Shown: positions 35,504 through 44,491, counted from the first letter of the stretch. The stretch: DNA of 64,000 bases from Herbaspirillum seropedicae (GCF_001040945.1 NZ_CP011930.1:186001-250000), one strand, 5' to 3'. Program-made: numbers and translations. Notes: generated from the sequence alone by a model not told the origin.

Positions 35504-36670
35504 TCAACCCTCCGCGCTGCCGCTGTGGCGCAGGCTGACGCCGGTGCAGCGCGGCCATTGCGCTGGGCCCAGCACCAGGTCGGTGGTCGGGGCCAGCAGC
35601 TTGACGCTGTAGACGCCCGCCACATGCAGCGCCTGCACCAGCTGGCTGCACACCACATCGCTGCCCAGACGCGACTGCAGGCGGTCGCGCAGGGCCTCGG
35701 CGGCTTCCTGGGCGCGTTGCAGGGTGGCGGCAGCGTCGGCGCTGGTGTACAGGGTCAGCTCGGCGCGCAGGGCGAAGTCCACCGGCTGGGGATCGCGCAC
35801 CTGCACATGGTCGGTCAGCGGCCGCACCTTGTCGGCGTTGCAGGCGGCCAGCACGGCGGCCTTGACCTGCTCGCCGGGCAAGCCCTGGCGCGTCAGCGGA
35901 TGCAGCAGCACCACGCCGGGCGGGATGCCGTTGGTGGAGACCAACTGGCCGTTGCGCACTTCCATCTGCGCGCCCAGCACGGCCACGTCGATCACGTCGG
36001 GATGGCTGGACAGCACGTGGTAGCGATAGGCCCCCACGCTGGCGGCATTGCTGAACTGCTCGGGCGCCAGCACGATGCGCTGGCGCAGGTGTTCGTCGTC
36101 TTCTTCCTCGGCGCCGCCCTGGGTGGTGTCGAGATTGCTGACCTCGGCCACGGCCAGCGCGCCGGTGGGCGAGACCAGGGTGTTGATCTGCCCCGGCAGG
36201 AAGCCATTGCCCTGGCCCCCGGCTTCCAGGCACAGCGCCTGCACCTCGATGCTGCGGGCGCCGGCGGCCACGCGCTGTTCGGCGCAGGTGGCGAATTGCA
36301 CCGCGCCGCCTTGCACCACCACGCCGGCTTCCAGGGTCTGGGCGGTGGCCGGCGGCGGGTCGAAGCGAAAGCGCAGGCGGCAGCCGGCGCGGGCCGCCGG
36401 CAGGCGGGTCACGCCGATGTTCTCGCCCAGGTAGTCCAGCACGGGCGCGCGGCTGTAGCGCACCAGGTTCAGCTTGGCAGCGTCCTGGATGGCTTCGCGC
36501 ACCAGGCTTTCGCGGTAGGCGATGACGTTGACCAGCAGGCGTTCCACCTGGGCCGGATAGAGGGTCTTGCCGGTGAGGGCTTCGAACTGGCGCACCAGTT
36601 CGCGGGTGAGCCCTTCGGGGTCGCGCAGGATGAACTGCGGCTCGGGCAGGTCGCGCTCCAGCGGATTCAT
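35504..36670 (-). CDS. Baseplate assembly protein J, first copy
   Basis: A 388-residue gpJ baseplate wedge protein. It starts MNPLERDLPEPQFILRDPEG and contains TGKTLYPAQVERLLVNVIAYRE, given here as TGKTLYPAQ plus VIAYRESLVRE, QDAAKLNLVRYSRAPVLDYL, and ERI/QRIVLAPEQFSNAASVGAY. The start codon overlaps the gpW stop (ATGA). Upstream frame opening to 36811 lies inside gpW and is not used. A paralogue with its own gpI occurs 4 kb downstream. The two copies are most alike in the N-terminal third. Confidence 0.93.
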   Translation of the reverse strand: MNPLERDLPEPQFILRDPEGLTRELVRQFEALTGKTLYPAQVERLLVNVIAYRESLVREAIQDAAKLNLVRYSRAPVLDYLGENIGVTRLPAARAGCRLRFRFDPPPATAQTLEAGVVVQGGAVQFATCAEQRVAAGARSIEVQALCLEAGGQGNGFLPGQINTLVSPTGALAVAEVSNLDTTQGGAEEEDDEHLRQRIVLAPEQFSNAASVGAYRYHVLSSHPDVIDVAVLGAQMEVRNGQLVSTNGIPPGVVLLHPLTRQGLPGEQVKAAVLAACNADKVRPLTDHVQVRDPQPVDFALRAELTLYTSADAAATLQRAQEAAEALRDRLQSRLGSDVVCSQLVQALHVAGVYSVKLLAPTTDLVLGPAQWPRCTGVSLRHSGSAEG

Positions 36671-37092
36671 GCTGCGCCTCCCAGGGCCAGGTGGGTGAGC
36701 TGGCGCTCGCCGTCGAGGCTGCCGGCCAGTTGCCATTGCACGCTGCATTGCAGCTGCGCCAGCTCGATCAGGTCCACACTGACCTTGAGCACGGCGATGC
36801 GCGGCTCCCACTCGCGCAGGGCGTTGACGGCCTCGCGCACGATGTGCGGGCGCGCGCTGTTGACGGGATGGTCGAGATAGAGATGCAGCTCGCTGCCAAA
36901 GAGCGGCCGGTGCGGATCACTGCCACGCGGCGTGGAGAGGATGATGCGGATGCATTGCTCGATGTCGGCCGCATCCACCACCAGTTGACCGAGGCGGTCG
37001 TTGGCCAGTCCCTCGGGATGGCCGTCGGACCGGCCAGACAGCGCCGGCTGGAAGAAGCGGTTGGGCAGGTGGAGGATGTCGGTAGCAATCAT
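36667..37092 (-). CDS. Baseplate wedge protein W (gp25-like lysozyme family)
   Basis: A 141-residue member of the gpW/gp25 family, which sits at the inner ring of contractile-tail baseplates. The diagnostic motif IRIILSTPRGSDPHRPLFGS is present, followed by REAVNALREWEPRIAVLKV. Only one copy exists although gpJ and gpI are doubled. It overlaps gpJ by 4 bp and lies 68 bp after gpV. Confidence 0.92.
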   Translation of the reverse strand: MIATDILHLPNRFFQPALSGRSDGHPEGLANDRLGQLVVDAADIEQCIRIILSTPRGSDPHRPLFGSELHLYLDHPVNSARPHIVREAVNALREWEPRIAVLKVSVDLIELAQLQCSVQWQLAGSLDGERQLTHLALGGAA

Positions 37093-37160
37093 GCAGCCAT
37101 GATCGCTGTGCGCGCCGGTGGGGCCGATTAAACCCCTTTAGTTTTGCCTGGCGCGCGTGG

Positions 37161-37754
37161 TTAGTGCGAGTGATGGTTGGAATTGCCGCCCGCATCCATC
37201 ACCGTGCCCGAGGCCTGCACATTGCCCTGCACGCTGACGTTGCCGCGGATGACCGCCGCACTGGCGCCGCCGCCCGAACCGGCCATGCCGCCCTGGTAGG
37301 TGAGCTGGCCCTGCACGGTAAGCGTGCCGGTGCAGGTGGCCTGCGGGGTGTCGAGCAGCACCGACGGGGCCTTCACCGTCACTGCCCCGGCTGCCTCGAC
37401 GCTGACCGCGCCCTTGCACAGCACCTGCATGGCGCCGCTGCTGCGGTCGTACTCGAGGTGGCCGCCATCCTTGAATTGCAGGCGCAGCTTGTCCGGGCTG
37501 TCGCTGGGCGGCGGCGAGGCCGACGAATAGAGCGCGCCGAGGATGCAGCCATCTTCCATATGCCCATCCATCAGGCAGGCTACATGCTCGCCGACGTCCA
37601 GCGTCCATAGCACCTGGTCTTGCAGGGTCTTGGGATGCACCACCGGCAGCCAGGCGCTCTGCAGGCCCTCCATGTCGTCGAAGCGCACCCGCGCAAAGCC
37701 GGGTTTGCTGGCGCAGACCACGCCCTGCTTGTAGCTCACGCCCAGCGCCGTCAT
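37161..37754 (-). CDS. Baseplate assembly protein V, central tail spike
   Basis: A 197-residue gpV-like spike that forms the membrane-piercing tip of the tail. An OB-fold N-terminus (GVVCASKPGFARVRFDDMEG, VHPKTLQDQVLWTLDVGEHV) is followed by a triple beta-helix needle. The C-terminus ends NHHSH, the histidine motif that binds an iron ion at the apex in related spikes. It overlaps the gpD stop by 4 bp. Single copy. Confidence 0.92.
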   Translation of the reverse strand: MTALGVSYKQGVVCASKPGFARVRFDDMEGLQSAWLPVVHPKTLQDQVLWTLDVGEHVACLMDGHMEDGCILGALYSSASPPPSDSPDKLRLQFKDGGHLEYDRSSGAMQVLCKGAVSVEAAGAVTVKAPSVLLDTPQATCTGTLTVQGQLTYQGGMAGSGGGASAAVIRGNVSVQGNVQASGTVMDAGGNSNHHSH

Positions 37755-38821
37755 GAGCCCGCTCCCGCCGCATCGGCGCGCACGCGCTTGAGGTCGATCT
37801 GGCTGCTGTAGCCATCGCTGCGGGTGATGCGATGCAGGCTCTGGGCGATGCCGTACTTGCCGTCCATGCGGCCGAAGCCGCGCAGTTGCACGTTCACGCC
37901 CGCCATCAGGCGCACATTGCCAAAGAGCGTGAGGCTGGCGCTGGTCTGGTCGTCCTGGCTGTGGGCCAGCGCGGCGTCGGCCTTGAGCTTGGCCTGCTGG
38001 GCGTTCTCGGCGCGCAGGTTGAGCTTGAGTTCGTCGGCGCTCTGGCGCGCGCCGCTGTCGGCGCTGGCCTCCACGCGCTGGCGTCGCACCTGCTGCTGGC
38101 GGCCATCGTGATAGGAGACCGTGGCCGCCTTGACCACGCCCTGGATCTTGTCGCGGAAGCGGTAGCTGCTCACGTCGCCACGCTCGATGACCAGTTCTGG
38201 CTTGGACTGGCGCAGCTCGGCGCGGGCGAACAGGCAGATCTTGCCGTGCCGCACCGAGAAGCTGTAGCCGTATTCGGCGGCCACGCGCTTCAAGAAGGCC
38301 AGGTCGGTTTCATTGACCTGCGTGACGCGCTCCAGCCGCACCGGGGCGATCTGTCCGCTGACCTGCATGCCATTGCGGCGCGCCACCGTGTTGGCCAGCT
38401 CGGCCAGGGTGATGTTCTCGTAGGCGCGGTCGTTGCGGGTGCGCAGCGCCCGCGTCACTCCCGCCGCCAGGGCCTTGATGCGCACGACGTCGGGCGGCCC
38501 GTCCAGTTCCACTTCGTCGATCTCGAACTGGCCGCAGGGCAGCAGCGCGCCGGCTTCATAGCCCAGCTGCACCTCCAGCAGGTCGCCGTGCTGCGGGTAC
38601 CAGGCCCGCTGCCAGCGCCGGTCGGCGTCTTCCAGCACCAGCTCGATGGTGTCGCTCTGGCCTTCCAGGAAATCGGTGTAGCTGATCTCCAGCAGCGAGG
38701 GCGAGATGTTGGCGCTGATGTCGCGCCGCTCGTAGCGCACCACCACCTTGGGGGCGGCCACCTGCATGGCCTGGGCCGGGCCTTGCACGGTGGGGGTGTC
38801 GCGCAGGGTCAGCGTTTCCAT
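37751..38821 (-). CDS. Tail protein D (late control D / gp27-like hub)
   Basis: A 356-residue gpD-type hub protein that joins tail tube and central spike. Motifs are VVVRYERRDISANISPSLLEI, shown here as VVVRYERRDISANI, ISYTDFLEGQSDTIELVLED, LEVQLGYE, FLKRVAAEYGYSFSVRHGK and GFGRMDGKYGIAQSLHRI. ATG 38821 is inside the end of gpX (overlap of 13 bp). A longer open frame to 39490 is a shadow of gpU and gpX. Single copy. Confidence 0.92.
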   Translation of the reverse strand: METLTLRDTPTVQGPAQAMQVAAPKVVVRYERRDISANISPSLLEISYTDFLEGQSDTIELVLEDADRRWQRAWYPQHGDLLEVQLGYEAGALLPCGQFEIDEVELDGPPDVVRIKALAAGVTRALRTRNDRAYENITLAELANTVARRNGMQVSGQIAPVRLERVTQVNETDLAFLKRVAAEYGYSFSVRHGKICLFARAELRQSKPELVIERGDVSSYRFRDKIQGVVKAATVSYHDGRQQQVRRQRVEASADSGARQSADELKLNLRAENAQQAKLKADAALAHSQDDQTSASLTLFGNVRLMAGVNVQLRGFGRMDGKYGIAQSLHRITRSDGYSSQIDLKRVRADAAGAGS

Positions 38822-39048
38822 GGCGGCAGCTCCTCGGCGGCGAGTTGCTCGGCGGCGCGGGCCTCTTCCAGCGGCAGCACCGGGATCAGCACCACGCGGC
38901 CCGAGGGCAGGATGGGGGTGATGTCCAGGGCGGGGTTGGCCTGGATGATGCGGCCATAGCCGTAGGGGTCGCCGTAGTAGCGCCAGGCCAGGCTGTCCCA
39001 GCGCTCGCCGGCGCTGGTGATGTGTTCGATGCAGTCGATGGCGTTCAT
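38809..39048 (-). CDS. Tail protein X (LysM-like)
   Basis: A 79-residue gpX-type protein with a LysM-like fold: DCIEHITSAGERWDSLAWRY, YGDPYGYGRIIQANP, LPSGRVVLIPVLP. It lies between gpU and gpD with short overlaps on both sides, the usual P2-type order. Confidence 0.93.
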   Translation of the reverse strand: MNAIDCIEHITSAGERWDSLAWRYYGDPYGYGRIIQANPALDITPILPSGRVVLIPVLPLEEARAAEQLAAEELPPWKR

Positions 39049-39635
39049 GGGGGGCAGCGGCAGATGGAGGCGTTCTTGGGCCGCGCCGGCGGGGTCTTGC
39101 GCACGGTGCGGGCGGGTTTCTTGCGGGTGCCATGGCTGGCGGGCTTCTCGGCGGCTTGCGCGGGCTGGCGGGCGCGCTGTTCGGCCAGCACGCGCGGGGC
39201 GACGTATTCGCGCAGGGCCAGCTTGACCTCGATCCAGAGGGCGGCGCCGTCGGCGGTGGTGCGGTGCAGGGTGAGATCGGCCTCGGTCGGCACGAACCAG
39301 CCCTTGTAGTCGCCGTTGGCGTAGACCAGTGGCAGGGCTTCATGGGCGGCGATGGCGGCGCGCAGCTTGTTGAGCTCGCGGGTCGGATCGCAGAAGTCGG
39401 CGTGGAAGACCAGCTTCCAGTTGACATCGTTGAGCTTGTCGCCGGTCCATTGCAGGCGCGGCTTGCCGTCGATGAGGGCGTGCTCGGCATAGTTGGCGGC
39501 GAACTTGCCCTGGACCTCGGCGCTATAGCTGATCAGCGCAAAGGAGATCTGGCCCAGCAGCGCATGCTGGTAGTGGGCGCCGGAGTGCCGCTGCAGGGCG
39601 GCCAGCGCCGCCGGTAGCGAGGAAAGTAGTGACAT
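39045..39635 (-). CDS. Tail protein U (tail terminator-like)
   Basis: A 196-residue P2 gpU-like protein: QHALLGQISFALISYSAEVQ, WTGDKLNDVNWKLVFHADFC, ALPLVYANGDYKGWFV. The C-terminal 55 residues form a basic Lys/Arg/Pro tail ending in KNASICRCPP. The start codon overlaps the tape-measure stop (TGATG). It is expected at the head-proximal end of the tail, where it would cap the tube even without a head. Confidence 0.88.
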   Translation of the reverse strand: MSLLSSLPAALAALQRHSGAHYQHALLGQISFALISYSAEVQGKFAANYAEHALIDGKPRLQWTGDKLNDVNWKLVFHADFCDPTRELNKLRAAIAAHEALPLVYANGDYKGWFVPTEADLTLHRTTADGAALWIEVKLALREYVAPRVLAEQRARQPAQAAEKPASHGTRKKPARTVRKTPPARPKNASICRCPP

Positions 39636-41974
39636 CAGAAGGCCCTTCGTTGTTGTTCGCCTTGCAGCCGCCGCAGCAGCTGTTCCAGTTCCTGCATGGA
39701 CAGGCGCATGGCCTGCTCCACCGCGCCGCGCGCACCGGACGCGCCGGCCACGTGCACCGTCGGGGAGAAGTGCAGCACCATGCCCGCGCCCGCTGCGCTG
39801 GCGCGGTGGCCCGTGGGCGCAGGCGTACTCCCGGCCAGCACGGCGCTGGCCTTGGCCACGCCGGCCATCTGTCCGGAAGCCTGCCGGACGGCGCCCAGCT
39901 TGCTCTGTATGCCCTGTTGCGCACCCTCGCCGATGTTGGCGCCAAAACCCATGAAGACCCGGCTGGGCGAGGAAATGCCCAGCAGCGACTTGAACTTGTC
40001 GCGGATGGCGCTGCCCAGCTTGCTGATGGTCTCGACCACCTTGGTCCAGCCCTGGCGGATGCCTCCGACCAGGCCGTCAATGATCTGCCCGCCGATCTTG
40101 AGGAAAGGATCGAGGAAATTCTTGACCCGCCGGATGCCCGCCATGAGGCCATTGAAAAGCGTGCCGGCGAACCGGCTGATGGGCCGCCAGTTGCGCCAGA
40201 TCACCTCGGCCAGCTTGAAGACCAGCCGGATCACCATCCCGATGGGATTGGCCGTGAGCGCCATCCCGAAGCCGCGCGCGCCCACGCTGAGCAGGCCGAA
40301 GGCCACCCGGCCCGCGCTGCCCAGCAGGCGCAGGCCGCGTGCAGCCACCCCGGCCAGCCGGCCCACGCCGGAGAGCATGCCGCGCAAGCCCTTGCCGATG
40401 ATCCCGCCGGGCTTGACGGTGGGCGCGCCCAGCTTGGGCAGCGGACCGCCGAACTTGATGCGCCTGCCGCGCGCGGCGCGGCGGCCCATGCGCGAGGGGG
40501 GAGCTTCGTCGTCAGAGGCGCTCATGCGTCCGGCCAGCCCCAGGGCCGTGCCGCGCACGACCTTGATGGCGCCGCCCGCAAAGCTCAAGGCGGTCGCGCC
40601 GACCACCAGGGTGCCGATGGTGGCGGCCAGTTTGGGATGGGCGTCGATGAAGCCGGTCAGCCCCCGCACCAATTGCGTGACGATGGGCAGCAGGGCCTGC
40701 ATGGCCGGGATGAGCGCATTGCCCAGGGCGATCTTGAGGTCATGGGTGGTCACCTTGAAGGCATTGAGCTGATCGGTCATGCCCTCGCCACGGCGTTGAC
40801 CCATGGCGTCGATGACCAGGCGGCCATCGGCATCCTTGCCGCTGCTGATGTCATTGATCATGCCCGGCAGCTGGTTCTTGCTGCTCAGTTCAGCCAGCAG
40901 ATAGCTCACCGCCTGCATGTCGCCGAACAAGTCCTTGAGCCCAGTCTCCTTGCCCAGTTGCGCGAACAGCGCCTGGTGCCGCTGCAAGAGCTGCTGGCGC
41001 TGCACGGGATCGGTGATCTGGCCCATCTCCAGGGCCAGTTTGTTCAGTTGGTCGCCGGCTTTGCTGGAATTGCGTTGCAGCTGGTTCATGAACAGATCGA
41101 TGCCGGTCGCCACCGGGTCTTGGCCGGCCACCGAGGCGCCGCGCAGCTTGCCCAGCAGATCCACGCCCCGCTTGCTGAAGGCGCGCACGCTGTCGGCGCC
41201 GCTGAGCTTGCTGAGGAAGTGTTCCAGGTTGTCCGCCGCCTCCTTGCCATTGCCCGCCGTGCGCGCCGACACTTGCAGGCGCGCCCCCAGGTTGACCACG
41301 GCCTGCTCGCCCTTGACGCCCAGATCGCCCAGGTAGCCGCCCAGCTTGGGCAGGCTGGCGGCCATCTCGTCCATGGAGACGCCGCCGAGCTTGCTGGCCT
41401 TGGCGACCTGGTTGAAGGCCAGCTCCATCTTCTTCACGCCCAGGGTATCGAAGGTGGTGGCCAGGCCGCTGATGACGGTCGTGTCCCGGCGGGTGGCGTG
41501 GGCGGTCTTGGCCAGCACCGGCAGCAGGGTTTTGGCGCGGTCGGCACTCATGCCGCCGTCGACCAGGGATTGCATCATCCCGGCCACCTTCTGGTGATCG
41601 ACATTCATGCTCACCGCCGCCTGGCGCACGGACTTGGCCAGGTCCACCTCTTTCTCCCGGGTCAGGTTGGCGCTGATGGCGATGTCTTTGATCAGGTCTT
41701 CATACGCGGCGGCGGCGTTCAACACGCCATGCAGCTGCTGGGCCGTGGCACGGGCTTGCTCCATCTGGTGCAGCCCTTGCTCGCTCAAGGCGGCCCCCTG
41801 GGCTTGCCAGCGTACGCTGCGCAGGGGCGCTGCGGCCTTGGGCAGGCCGGCTGTCATGCGGGACAGTTGCGCGCCGATCTGCTCCAGCGCTCGGGTGGAC
41901 TTCTGGGCCTCGAAAACCAGGTCGGCCAGGGATAGACGCAGGCCGGCCAGGTCCAGGTCAGGTGCTTGTGTCAT
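39635..41974 (-). CDS. Tail tape measure protein
   Basis: A 779-residue tape measure. The N-terminal half is helical with the TP901-type core (ISANLTREKEVDLAKSVRQA, AGMMQSLVDGGMSADRAKTL, VISGLATTFDTLGVKKMELA). Hydrophobic helices follow in the middle (AATIGTLVVGATALSFAGGA, LLGSAGRVAFGLLSVGARGF), and the C-terminus is Gly/Ala-rich. By the usual relation of about 1.5 angstrom per residue it would set a tube length near 115 nm, typical of R-type particles. It is the longest gene of the element, in the standard place between E/E' and U. Confidence 0.93.
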   Translation of the reverse strand: MTQAPDLDLAGLRLSLADLVFEAQKSTRALEQIGAQLSRMTAGLPKAAAPLRSVRWQAQGAALSEQGLHQMEQARATAQQLHGVLNAAAAYEDLIKDIAISANLTREKEVDLAKSVRQAAVSMNVDHQKVAGMMQSLVDGGMSADRAKTLLPVLAKTAHATRRDTTVISGLATTFDTLGVKKMELAFNQVAKASKLGGVSMDEMAASLPKLGGYLGDLGVKGEQAVVNLGARLQVSARTAGNGKEAADNLEHFLSKLSGADSVRAFSKRGVDLLGKLRGASVAGQDPVATGIDLFMNQLQRNSSKAGDQLNKLALEMGQITDPVQRQQLLQRHQALFAQLGKETGLKDLFGDMQAVSYLLAELSSKNQLPGMINDISSGKDADGRLVIDAMGQRRGEGMTDQLNAFKVTTHDLKIALGNALIPAMQALLPIVTQLVRGLTGFIDAHPKLAATIGTLVVGATALSFAGGAIKVVRGTALGLAGRMSASDDEAPPSRMGRRAARGRRIKFGGPLPKLGAPTVKPGGIIGKGLRGMLSGVGRLAGVAARGLRLLGSAGRVAFGLLSVGARGFGMALTANPIGMVIRLVFKLAEVIWRNWRPISRFAGTLFNGLMAGIRRVKNFLDPFLKIGGQIIDGLVGGIRQGWTKVVETISKLGSAIRDKFKSLLGISSPSRVFMGFGANIGEGAQQGIQSKLGAVRQASGQMAGVAKASAVLAGSTPAPTGHRASAAGAGMVLHFSPTVHVAGASGARGAVEQAMRLSMQELEQLLRRLQGEQQRRAF

Positions 41975-42036
41975 GGGCTCTCTACTCTTCTTTGCCGGGT
42001 GTCAGGACGCGAGGGGGGAGGGCAAGGAGGCAGGAT

Positions 42037-42454
42037 TCAATCCTCCTCGCTGGCGCGCCGCTGGGCGGCGGCCTGCTCCTCGATCTGCTGGCAGGCCAGC
42101 TCGATCCAGCGCAGGAAATCATCGGCGTCGAGCGCCTCGATCTCCTGCGGGCCGAAGCGGAACCAGCGCGCCAGCAGGGCCGCGCCCTGCCAGTAGTCAC
42201 TCTCCGAGACCCGCCACGCTGCGAAAGGCTTCCATCACCTGGCGCACATCGGCCAGGGTCAGGGCGTCGGTGTCCTCGATGGTCAGCTTTTCCTCGGACA
42301 GCGCGCAGACCATGTGCCAGACCTGCTCCTCTTCGTCCTGGGCCAGCCGCTGGGCCAGCTTCAGGTCGCGCCGGGTCGGCTGGCGGCTCAGGGTGATGCA
42401 GCGCACTTCGCCATTGGGGGTGGTGATGGGCGTCTTCAGTTCGATGCGCGTCAT
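42037..42454 (-). CDS. Tail assembly chaperone E-E' fusion made by probable -2 frameshift
   Basis: The frame of gene E ends with GAG-TGA at 42202-42197. A second frame, open from within the last ~35 nt of E to a stop at 42037-42039, encodes SDYWQGAALLARWFRFGPQE and ends RRASEED, exactly the kind of sequence of P2-type gpE'. It has no start codon or ribosome-binding site of its own. If tRNA-Glu slips two bases back on GGAGAG (GAG to GAG) at the stop codon, a 139-residue fusion (85 + 54) results. Such fused chaperones load the tape measure in other phages; a -2 shift has been reported for the equivalent Mu genes. Confidence 0.75.
42197..42454 (-). CDS. Tail assembly chaperone E
   Basis: An 85-residue gpE/Mu gp41-like protein (TPITTPNGEVRCITLSRQP, LKLAQRLAQDEEEQVWHM, LTLADVRQVMEAFRSVAGLGE). 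It is the zero-frame product of the E/E' pair and lies between tube and tape measure as in P2 and Mu. Starts 3 bp after the tube stop. Confidence 0.9.
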   Translation of the reverse strand: MTRIELKTPITTPNGEVRCITLSRQPTRRDLKLAQRLAQDEEEQVWHMVCALSEEKLTIEDTDALTLADVRQVMEAFRSVAGLGE

Positions 42455-42457
42455 CGC

Positions 42458-42982
42458 TTAGCCTCCGATGTGCAGACGGTACTGGTCCAGCTTGTCCACG
42501 CCATTGACCTTGTAGATGTTGGCCATGGCGTCGACCTCCAGCACGTCGCGGCCGCCCACTTGCTGCTTGATGTAGGTCGCATAGAACTTGCTGGTGAACT
42601 CGGCCTTCTCGTTCTGCTTGAAGTCGCCCATGGGCACTTCATAGAAGGAGGCGGTCAGGTAGATCACGTAGGGCTTCTGGTCGATGCGGCCCTGGCTGGT
42701 GTGGGTCTCCAGGTTGCCGCGCGCCTGCAGCTGTACGGCGCTGAAGGGGTCCAGGAGCTTGCACCAGACTTCCGGGTAGAAGGAAGTCCACTTGATTTCC
42801 CCTTCCAGTGCCTCGATGCCGCTGGGCAGCTTGATGGTGCCGATCATGCCCACGGCCTTGTGATCGGCCATCTTGAACTTCACGGTGGGCAGCTTGAATT
42901 CATCGGCGCGGCCCAGGAGGCTGTTGCCGTTGATGTAGATGTTGGCGTTGGACAGGTTGTTGACCTGGATTTTTCCGCTCAT
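42458..42982 (-). CDS. Major tail tube protein (FII-like)
   Basis: A 174-residue tube protein: INGNSLLGRADEFKLPTVKF, HKAVGMIGTIKLPSGIEALE, IYLTASFYEVPMGDFKQNEK, YIKQQVGGRDVLEVD. These are the conserved parts of the P2 FII family that forms the inner tube of contractile tails. It follows the sheath gene by 31 bp with an AAGGAG site upstream. Confidence 0.94.
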   Translation of the reverse strand: MSGKIQVNNLSNANIYINGNSLLGRADEFKLPTVKFKMADHKAVGMIGTIKLPSGIEALEGEIKWTSFYPEVWCKLLDPFSAVQLQARGNLETHTSQGRIDQKPYVIYLTASFYEVPMGDFKQNEKAEFTSKFYATYIKQQVGGRDVLEVDAMANIYKVNGVDKLDQYRLHIGG

Positions 42983-43013
42983 GTCAGGCTCCTTTCATTG
43001 ATGGGGAAGGCGC

Positions 43014-44456
43014 TCAGGCCTTCTTGCCCAACTGGTTGAGATAGTCGATGTTGATGCTGGCCCGGTAGGACACCCGCTCGGCCGGCGTAGGCGGCATGAA
43101 GTCGTAGGTGATGGTCAGGTGGCCGGCGGCCAGCTCGGTGGGGTCGTTCTGGGCCGGGTCGTACCAGGCGCGGCCATCGATGATGGCGCCGTCGGCCTTG
43201 AGCTTGCGCAGGAAGCGGTTGCCACTCTCGACCACATCGTCCACCAGGGCGTTGTCCAGCGGACGGTCGCTGTATTGCAGGGTGAAGTACTCCAGGCTCT
43301 CGGCGATGACGTCGGCCACGCGACGCACGCACAGGAAGTTCTTGGGATGCGTGCTGGCGGGGAAGGCCGCGCTGCGGTTGCCCCAGATGCGCAAGCCCGT
43401 GCCGAAGCTGTTGAAGACCGTGATCACGCCGGCGGCGTTGAGCAGGTTGGCTTCGCAGTTGGGGTCGTTGATCATGGCGTCGATGGGACGCTCCACGCCG
43501 GTGGCGCCCAGCAGTTCGGTATTGGACAGGCTCCACCAGTAGCCATTGTCCTGGTCCTTGCGGCTTTGCGCGCCGGCGGCAAAACTCGACAGCGGGCGCA
43601 GCCTGTCATAGCCGACGCTCGCATCGAACGCCTTCAGGTAGGGATAGCACAGGCCCACGCGGTCGCTGCTGGTGTTGAAGTTGATGCTGCCGGCTGGGCC
43701 GCGCCCGGTGATGGCCTGCTGGGGCGTCACGCCAATGGGCGCGTCGATGAAGCTGATGGCGCGCAAGGCCGTGGCCGTGGCGATCAGTTCGGCCGAGACG
43801 CTGGCCAGCGAGGCAAACACCGGCGCAATCAGGATCTTGGGATAGAAGCCGAACAGCGCATAGCTGTCGCGCAGGGCCTTCATGCCCAGACGCTGGCCGC
43901 TGGCGCCGACGCTGCCGATGACGTCGGCCGGCGTGACCTTGGTGGCGTCGGCGTAGCTGTAGCTGATCTTCAGTTGGGTTGGCGCCGCGACCGTGGAGGC
44001 GGCGATGGCGCCATTGCCGATGCGCTGGCCACGGCCGCTGCGCAGGTCGATCTGGTAGTCGGTGCCGGCGGTGTAGACGGTGGCGCCATTGGCGCTCTTG
44101 ATGCTGACGGCGGCGATGGCCGGGCGGCTGGTGCGGAAGCTGCCGTCGGCGGCCACGTTGACCACTTCATCCACCACGCTGGTCTTGTGGATCGCCGGGT
44201 CCAGCACGTTGACCACGACGCAGACCGTGCCCTTTTGCTGGTAGATGTGCTGGAGCGCATCCAGGATGGTGCTGCCGGCGATGTCTTCGCCGAACTGCGC
44301 GAAGTCGCGCTCGTTGCTCACCAGGATGGGGGTGTTGACCGGACCGGCCGCAGCGGTGCCGACGATGCCGATGACGGCCGTCTTGACCAGCTGTACCGGG
44401 CGCGGTCCCTTGTCGATTTCAATGGTTTCTACGCCGTGCAGGTAGCTTGCGGGCAT
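43014..44456 (-). CDS. Tail sheath protein
   Basis: A 480-residue contractile sheath protein. It begins MPASYLHGVETIEIDKGPRP, has VKTAVIGIVGTAAAGP, and the conserved C-terminal domain with VYCV-type RIWGNRSAAFPAS, VRRVADVIAESLEYF and RYRASINIDYLNQLG-like end. ATG 44456 is used because AAGGAG stands 6 bp upstream; a TTG 18 bp earlier is in frame but would place that site inside the gene. A sheath makes the particle an R-type (contractile) tail and not an F-type one. Confidence 0.94.
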   Translation of the reverse strand: MPASYLHGVETIEIDKGPRPVQLVKTAVIGIVGTAAAGPVNTPILVSNERDFAQFGEDIAGSTILDALQHIYQQKGTVCVVVNVLDPAIHKTSVVDEVVNVAADGSFRTSRPAIAAVSIKSANGATVYTAGTDYQIDLRSGRGQRIGNGAIAASTVAAPTQLKISYSYADATKVTPADVIGSVGASGQRLGMKALRDSYALFGFYPKILIAPVFASLASVSAELIATATALRAISFIDAPIGVTPQQAITGRGPAGSINFNTSSDRVGLCYPYLKAFDASVGYDRLRPLSSFAAGAQSRKDQDNGYWWSLSNTELLGATGVERPIDAMINDPNCEANLLNAAGVITVFNSFGTGLRIWGNRSAAFPASTHPKNFLCVRRVADVIAESLEYFTLQYSDRPLDNALVDDVVESGNRFLRKLKADGAIIDGRAWYDPAQNDPTELAAGHLTITYDFMPPTPAERVSYRASINIDYLNQLGKKA

Positions 44457-44491
44457 GGGGTTCTCCTTGGGCAAATCAGTGAAAGCACCGC

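Noticed and set aside
39629..41935. Plus-strand open frame of 768 codons opposite the tape measure gene
   Set aside because: Shadow of the tape measure; the plus-strand product has no recognisable features.
41982..42200. 72-codon frame beginning GTG at the end of gene E (the -1 frame)
   Set aside because: Its Arg/Ser/Pro-rich product does not look like gpE', whereas the overlapping frame from 42201 to 42037 does. It was considered as a -1 frameshift product and dropped.
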